Part shown: positions 60,039 through 64,000 of the stretch, in pieces | How positions within the stretch are numbered: the stretch's first letter is position 1 | How the letters are laid out: each line of letters starts with the position of its first letter | Origin: DATGEP01 sp035310125 | Lineage (GTDB): Bacteria > Chloroflexota > Ktedonobacteria > Ktedonobacterales > JADMIN01 | DNA length: 64,000 nt | Direction: 5' to 3' | Assembly (NCBI GenBank): GCA_035310125.1 | Contig: DATGEP010000062.1 | Span: 1 to 64,000, forward strand | The notes under the pieces: model-generated | What the model saw: only the letters and a program-made list of their open reading frames with translations | Told to the model about the DNA's origin: nothing | Database searches by the model: none | Made by a program: the position numbers and the translations under genes

Positions 60039-61120
60039 CGCTCTTCCTTCCCCCATCGGAGCGCCGTCGCGCCCCAGGTGAAGCCCAAGCCCGCGCTCGC
60101 CAGCACCACGAGATCGCCGTCGTGCAACCGTTCCCGCGCCAGCTCCAGCGCCAGCACCTGATCGGGCGCGCCGATGTGGCCGTAATCATCGAGATATACC
60201 GATTGCTCCTCGCGCAGCTCTAGCTGTGCCAGGATGCGCCGGTGCATGGACGGCTTCATGTGGTTGATCGCCAGAAACGCGATGTCGCCGGTCATAAATC
60301 CACTGCGCTCTGTCGCCTCGCGCACGACCGTGACGAAGCGCCGCTCCGAGATACCATCCAGTCCGACTTTCAGGCGAGCGGTGTCAGGGACGTGAAAGGT
60401 GTGCAGCCCGCGCTCCAGTGTCTCCGTCGAGGTCGGCAGGCGTGTGCCTCCGGCTGGGATCATCACGTCCTCCGCCAGCGAGCCATCTGATATGAATGAC
60501 GAGCGAAGGACGCGATTGGCCGTGTGATCGCGCCGCAGCACCATCGCGCTCCCACCGTCCGCGAGATTGAAGAGGAAGCGCGAAGAGGCGTCGCGGAAGT
60601 TGATGAGGTCCGCGGTACGGTGGCCGCCACAGATCAGTACCGTGCGCAGGCGCGTATCGGCGGTCATCAAATCGCGGGCTACCTTGAGCGCGAGGACATT
60701 GGTGGTACAGAGGGCGGCCAGCTCGAACGCGTATGCATTGGTGGCGCCGAGCAGGTATTGGATGCGATTGGCTGCCGACCAGACGTAAAAATCTTTGTGC
60801 ATGCTACCGGAATAGAGGATGAGGTCCAGCTCCTCCGGCGCGACACCTGCCCGTGAGAGCGCCCGCTGGGCCGCGCGCACCGCCATTGCCGACGTCTGAT
60901 CCTCAGGTCCGGCGCGGCGCTTGGCGGCGATACCCAGCTTTTCGCGCACGATGTCGTGCGGAATACCGGATTGCTCCGCAATATACGCGGCGTCCTGCAC
61001 CTGCTCAGGCAGGTAGGTGGCGAAAGCCATCATGCCGATAACAGGCTTCTCACCGTACGCATTATCGTCCGTATGGAGAGCGTCCAAGACGGGCTTCGGC
61101 GGTTGCGCATCGTCTCCCAC
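60035..61120 (-). CDS. KASIII-like enzyme with altered active site
   Basis: 361 residues from the GTG at 61120, with AGGAGG five bases upstream. An ATG at 61156 lies inside the operator and lacks a ribosome site. The thiolase fold has active Cys138 in FELAALCTTNVLALK and His287 in AINHMKPSMHRRI. The usual Asn of FabH (YGNTxAAS) is His315 in DDYGHIGAPDQVLAL. Such replacement occurs in KASIII homologues that do acyl transfer rather than standard condensation (for example CerJ, which has Asp). It is translationally coupled to the ligase. Function unknown beyond thioester chemistry. Confidence 0.85.
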   Translation of the reverse strand: MGDDAQPPKPVLDALHTDDNAYGEKPVIGMMAFATYLPEQVQDAAYIAEQSGIPHDIVREKLGIAAKRRAGPEDQTSAMAVRAAQRALSRAGVAPEELDLILYSGSMHKDFYVWSAANRIQYLLGATNAYAFELAALCTTNVLALKVARDLMTADTRLRTVLICGGHRTADLINFRDASSRFLFNLADGGSAMVLRRDHTANRVLRSSFISDGSLAEDVMIPAGGTRLPTSTETLERGLHTFHVPDTARLKVGLDGISERRFVTVVREATERSGFMTGDIAFLAINHMKPSMHRRILAQLELREEQSVYLDDYGHIGAPDQVLALELARERLHDGDLVVLASAGLGFTWGATALRWGKEER

Positions 61121-61146
61121 AGGCGCCTCCTGTCCATCATGTGAAA

Positions 61147-61164
61147 CATGACTCATGTGTCATG
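61147..61164. promoter_or_regulatory. Operator palindrome 3 (CATGAC-N6-GTCATG)
   Basis: CATGAC-TCATGT-GTCATG is perfectly symmetric in its arms, with the same six-base spacing as the other sites. It lies 27 bp upstream of the GTG of the KASIII-like gene, in the 69-bp gap after hydrolase B. Confidence 0.75.
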
Positions 61165-61189
61165 AGTCTACCGACCTGTCCGCCAAATG

Positions 61190-62296
61190 TCAAGCATCTA
61201 GGAAGCGCGTGAAGTGCCGCGAGAATTCATCCGGCTGTTCCAACAGCGGCGCGTGTCCACAGTCCGGCAGCACCACTTCGGTGTAGAGTCCGCCGTTTGT
61301 GGCGTAGCGCTCCAGCATCGTCCGAATCTGCGTCACCATTGGCTGTGGCGGGCATACCATGTCGCCCGGCCAGCCAGGAATAATGCCGCGCTTTCCCAGC
61401 GCCGCCGGATCCACCGCCGCCACGTCCGCGACAAGCTGGTCGTCAGCCCCGCGAATCCAGAGGATGGCCGGCCCTCCGCGCAGATTGCCCAGGGCGGCCT
61501 GGTTAGGGTATTTTGGCGAGAGGGCGTTGTTCGAGCCATAGCGGCCTGGCCCCGCAAACGGCCAGTTGGGCGAGGGAACACTGTCGCCAGGGTAATAGTG
61601 CTCGCCGATCTTCATCAGGAGCATCTGCTCGACGAGCACATCCTCACGTGCCGGTGCGAAATGAAACGTCGGTTTGACGATGATGTTGCGTAGCGCCGAG
61701 CGCGGTGAGAACGGTGAATCCGCTGTGGTGTCATGCGCCTGGTAACGCGCCGTAACCTCTGGACTGATAAGGCCGCCGCCGCTACCTGCGAAGTCCTCAT
61801 AGTTTGGAGTGCCGTCGGGACCCTTCGTGCCACCATACCCGTAGGGGGAGCCGGTGGCGTGCAGTGTCAGCGAGCGCACCCGCTCAGGATGGTCCAGCAC
61901 GTACTGCATAGCGATGTTGCCGCCGAGCGACCAGCCTAGCAGATGGAAGCGCGCGATGCCCAACGCTTCGACCAGCGCATGGATGTCATCCGCGTAGTCA
62001 CGAAGACCCCGCGTGGCATCCACCACCTTCGCCTCGCTCGCGCCATAGCCGCGCATGTCTGGCGCGAAAATCGCGTACCGTCCCGCGAGCGCGGCCATCA
62101 GCTCCTCAAAGAAGCGCGCCGATGAGGCGTTGCCGTGAACTAGCAGCAGCGGCTCGCCGTCCGCTGGACCGCTTTCGTAGACGTGCTGCGCCAGTCGGGA
62201 CGTCTGCACGATGCGAGAGCGCACACCGGGCAGCAGTGAGTAACGCGATCCAGGTGGACATTCGGGTTGACTGGAAGATGGATGCGGGCTGGTCAT
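61190..62296 (-). CDS. Alpha/beta hydrolase, paralogue B
   Basis: 368 residues from the ATG at 62296 (GGAGG six bases upstream). The core is LLVHGNASSARFFEELM, DMRGYGASE, nucleophile elbow LLGWSLGGNIAMQYV and LPDCGHAPLLEQP with the catalytic His. The cap motif NWPFAGPGRYGSNNALSPKY is shared with paralogue A at 56918. The two differ enough that they are likely not redundant. It is divergent from the TetR gene across an operator. Confidence 0.88.
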   Translation of the reverse strand: MTSPHPSSSQPECPPGSRYSLLPGVRSRIVQTSRLAQHVYESGPADGEPLLLVHGNASSARFFEELMAALAGRYAIFAPDMRGYGASEAKVVDATRGLRDYADDIHALVEALGIARFHLLGWSLGGNIAMQYVLDHPERVRSLTLHATGSPYGYGGTKGPDGTPNYEDFAGSGGGLISPEVTARYQAHDTTADSPFSPRSALRNIIVKPTFHFAPAREDVLVEQMLLMKIGEHYYPGDSVPSPNWPFAGPGRYGSNNALSPKYPNQAALGNLRGGPAILWIRGADDQLVADVAAVDPAALGKRGIIPGWPGDMVCPPQPMVTQIRTMLERYATNGGLYTEVVLPDCGHAPLLEQPDEFSRHFTRFLDA

Positions 62297-62324
62297 GAGC
62301 TACCTCCAGCATCGTATACTACAA

Positions 62325-62344
62325 ACATGACTCTGATGTCATGT
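62325..62344. promoter_or_regulatory. Operator palindrome 4 at the tetR/hydrolase B divergent promoter
   Basis: ACATGAC-TCTGAT-GTCATGT has perfect 7-bp arms with a six-base spacer. It lies between the divergent hydrolase B and TetR genes, as expected for an autoregulated TetR. Confidence 0.78.
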
Positions 62345-62458
62345 TGTCTGGCGCCAGTATGCCATGACATAGTGTGCTGGTCAAGGCAGCCTGTGGACAA
62401 GCAGGGACGACACGTCATACTATGCTTGCCACTGACGACGACGGGGAGGAGCAGGACG

Positions 62459-63145
62459 ATGCCTGAGGAATCTGAGCACACGCCCACCGCGGCGCCATCA
62501 TCTCGCAACGGACGCGCCACACGAACGGAAAGCCTTTCGCTCGCTCCAGTCACGGCGCGGGGCGAGGCCACGAAGCGGCGCATTCTCGATGCCGCTGAGG
62601 ATGTCTTTGGCGAGCTGGGCTTCTACGAGGCCAGTGTCTCAGAGATTACCCGGCGGGCGGGTGTGGCGCAAGGCACATTCTACATCTACTACCACACCAA
62701 GCGTGACATCTTTGTCGAATTGGTGGAGGACATGGGTAAACGCCTGCGCGCCGCCATGCGCGAGGCCAGCGAAGGCGCTCCCAGCCGTGTCGAGGCCGAG
62801 CGCCGCGGCTTCGCGGCGTTCTTTCAATTCGTCGCCGCTCACCGCCGCATTTATCGCATCGTTCAGGAGGCCGAGCGCGTGGCGCCCGAAGCGGCACACG
62901 ACTACTATCGCCGCATCAGCGCCGGCTACGAGCGCGCTCTGACCTCAGCGATGGATGCCGGAGACATCCGGCGACTGGAGCCCGAAGCGGTAGCGTACTC
63001 GCTGATGGGAATTGGGCACTTTCTCGCGCTACGCTGGCTCATCTGGTCGGATGAGGAGGGCGGTCAAGCCATCCCAGAGATGCCCGCCGCGATTTTCGCC
63101 TCGATGATGGAGTTCATCACACATGGGTTGGTACGCAATGAATAG
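62459..63145 (+). CDS. TetR-family transcriptional regulator
   Basis: 228 residues from the ATG at 62459 (GGAGGAG upstream). A 40-residue N-terminal extension precedes the HTH: TKRRILDAAEDVFGELGFYEASVSEITRRAGVAQGTFYIYYHTKRDIFVELVEDM. The C-terminal ligand domain is all-helical (FFQFVAAHRRIYRIVQEAERVAPEAAHDYYRRI). It probably represses the 50.8-63.1 kb cluster through the four CATGAC-N6-GTCATG palindromes and is released by a pathway acyl-CoA. The ligand is inferred. Confidence 0.92.
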   Translation: MPEESEHTPTAAPSSRNGRATRTESLSLAPVTARGEATKRRILDAAEDVFGELGFYEASVSEITRRAGVAQGTFYIYYHTKRDIFVELVEDMGKRLRAAMREASEGAPSRVEAERRGFAAFFQFVAAHRRIYRIVQEAERVAPEAAHDYYRRISAGYERALTSAMDAGDIRRLEPEAVAYSLMGIGHFLALRWLIWSDEEGGQAIPEMPAAIFASMMEFITHGLVRNE

Positions 63146-63196
63146 GCCGGCCCGTTGTACTACTCTGTCATACTGGAATGTCATACAGGTGCATCT

Positions 63197-64000
63197 ATGA
63201 GTAGCGAACCGCACGCGCCGCCAGGGCACGGAGCCCCCACGCACGAAAACATGTCCGCATTCTCTGAAGACACCCAGAAGGCGGGTACGGTTGCCGTTAT
63301 CCTCTGCGCCGGGCAGGGAACGCGTATGGGCGCCACCCAGAACAAAGTTTTCCTGCCCCTGCTGGGTAAGCCGCTCCTGGTCTACACAATTGAGGCATTC
63401 CAGCGAGCGCGGACGGTGGATGAGATTGTGCTCGTCGCGCATCCTGACGAAGTGGACTTTTGCCGCGAGGAGATTGTGCGCAAGTATGGGCTGGTCCGCG
63501 TGCGGCATATTTTTGCGGGTGGAGCATCGCGCCATCAGTCTGAGCAGCGGGCGCTGGAGGCGCTGCGCGGGCGCATCGAGGGCGGTGAGATCGGCGTGAT
63601 CCTGGTCCACGATGGGGCGCGTCCGTTTGTGCCGCCGGTGGAGATAGACGCGCTGATCCGTCTGGCGCGTGAGGAAGGCGGCGCTCTGCTTGCCAGCGCC
63701 GTCGCGGCGGATGAGACAATAGCCCGTGTGGACGAGAACGGCTGTGTCGCCGCCATCCTACCTGCGCATGACCTGTGGCGGGCGCAAACGCCGCAGGCCT
63801 TCGCGGCACCTACGCTGCTGGCCGCCTACGATGCCGCCCGTGCTGATGGCTTCGAGGGCACCGACACCGCCGCCACCTTTGAGCGCGCCGGAAACACGGT
63901 GCGTGTCCTCGCTGGCTCTCCCGACAACTTCAAGGTGACGACGCCCGACGACCTCCTTCGCGCGGAGCGCATCGCTCGTGCACTGGAAAGCGCGACGCGG
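63197..64000 (+). CDS. ispD: 2-C-methyl-D-erythritol 4-phosphate cytidylyltransferase (partial at window end)
   Basis: 268 codons are visible with no stop before the window edge. The ATG at 63197 follows AGGTG; an ATG at 63251 is a second option. The CTP site is AVILCAGQGTRMGATQNKVFLPLLGKPLL. LVHDGARPFVPP, WRAQTPQAF and FEGTDTAATFERAG with the SPDNFKVTTPDDLLRAERI C-terminus are all IspD motifs. It makes CDP-ME in the MEP isoprenoid pathway. The visible length already exceeds the usual 230 residues, so the protein either ends soon after the edge or is fused to IspF. Confidence 0.93.
   Translation, partial: MSSEPHAPPGHGAPTHENMSAFSEDTQKAGTVAVILCAGQGTRMGATQNKVFLPLLGKPLLVYTIEAFQRARTVDEIVLVAHPDEVDFCREEIVRKYGLVRVRHIFAGGASRHQSEQRALEALRGRIEGGEIGVILVHDGARPFVPPVEIDALIRLAREEGGALLASAVAADETIARVDENGCVAAILPAHDLWRAQTPQAFAAPTLLAAYDAARADGFEGTDTAATFERAGNTVRVLAGSPDNFKVTTPDDLLRAERIARALESATR

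Noticed and set aside
56078..62296. OleABCD olefin/beta-lactone cluster
   Set aside because: A thiolase-like enzyme, hydrolase, AMP-ligase and SDR are all present. But the SDR is a short classical 3-hydroxybutyrate-type enzyme, the KASIII site is altered, and MaoC and Liv genes are not part of Ole clusters.
1..64000. tRNA genes, rRNA genes, integrases or phage genes
   Set aside because: No T-loop/acceptor pattern, rRNA block or recombinase motif was recognised by eye. A tRNAscan run would be decisive.

Overview
The window reads as a chromosomal piece of a GC-rich, aerobic, menaquinone-using bacterium. The gene set suggests Chloroflexota (Ktedonobacteria/Thermomicrobia-like): form I CO dehydrogenase, an EtfBAD module, a type III PKS, two signal peptidases, RqcH, a bacterial class A RNase P RNA, and ECF sigma factors. 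This taxonomy is inferred from gene content, not from a marker phylogeny. No CRISPR array, rRNA or tRNA was recognised.

Layout. 0-1 kb holds decayed genes (ArsR and GH15 remnants). 1-7.6 kb is a redox-flavoured accessory region: membrane protein, CoA-disulfide-reductase-like flavoprotein, mycoredoxin, DUF427, CxxC thioredoxin-fold protein, Crp/Fnr regulator, DUF1684, a peroxiredoxin-like gene with an in-frame TGA, and a DUF3179 fragment. 7.9-10.4 kb is a two-component pair. 10.5-15 kb (minus) carries isocitrate dehydrogenase, a Nif3-like protein, a GNAT and GpmI. 15.3-18.4 kb (plus) carries two signal peptidases, an alpha/beta hydrolase and MutM. 18.4-24 kb carries a lipoprotein, LarB, a KGG-repeat protein, a sugar transferase, a TDT transporter and a small membrane protein. 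24-28.2 kb is etfB-etfA-etfD. 28.6-32.7 kb has an orphan membrane protein and an ECF sigma/PQQ-propeller pair. 32.7-36 kb has a DsrE-like gene with an in-frame TGA, and a ClpE/C-like ATPase behind a catalytically dead IS200-like transposase homologue. 36-40.3 kb has ECF42-YCII, MenA and a type III PKS. 40.3-45.3 kb has rnpB, glpX, gmk, rqcH and a MaoC protein. 45.4-50.2 kb is the coxM-coxS-coxL cluster plus an XdhC-YHS protein. 50.8-63.1 kb is a Liv-type ABC transporter with acyl-metabolism genes and a TetR regulator. The window ends inside ispD.

Most notable findings. (1) Two unrelated thioredoxin/sulfur-relay-type genes (6542-7156 and 32765-33124) each have a single in-frame TGA exactly where the first Cys of a CxxC motif belongs. 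Family-specific protein sequence continues after each TGA, and hairpins lie about 20-25 nt downstream, so these are candidate UxxC selenoproteins. (2) A palindrome with core CATGAC-N6-GTCATG occurs four times, only at promoters of the 50.8-63.1 kb cluster, including that of its own TetR gene. It defines a self-contained regulon around an unusual KASIII / acyl-CoA ligase / MaoC / SDR / paired-hydrolase pathway. (3) An IS200/IS605 TnpA-like protein has lost both HUH histidines and the catalytic Tyr, has gained an AT-hook tail, and sits directly upstream of the Clp ATPase. (4) The second signal peptidase lacks the catalytic Lys.
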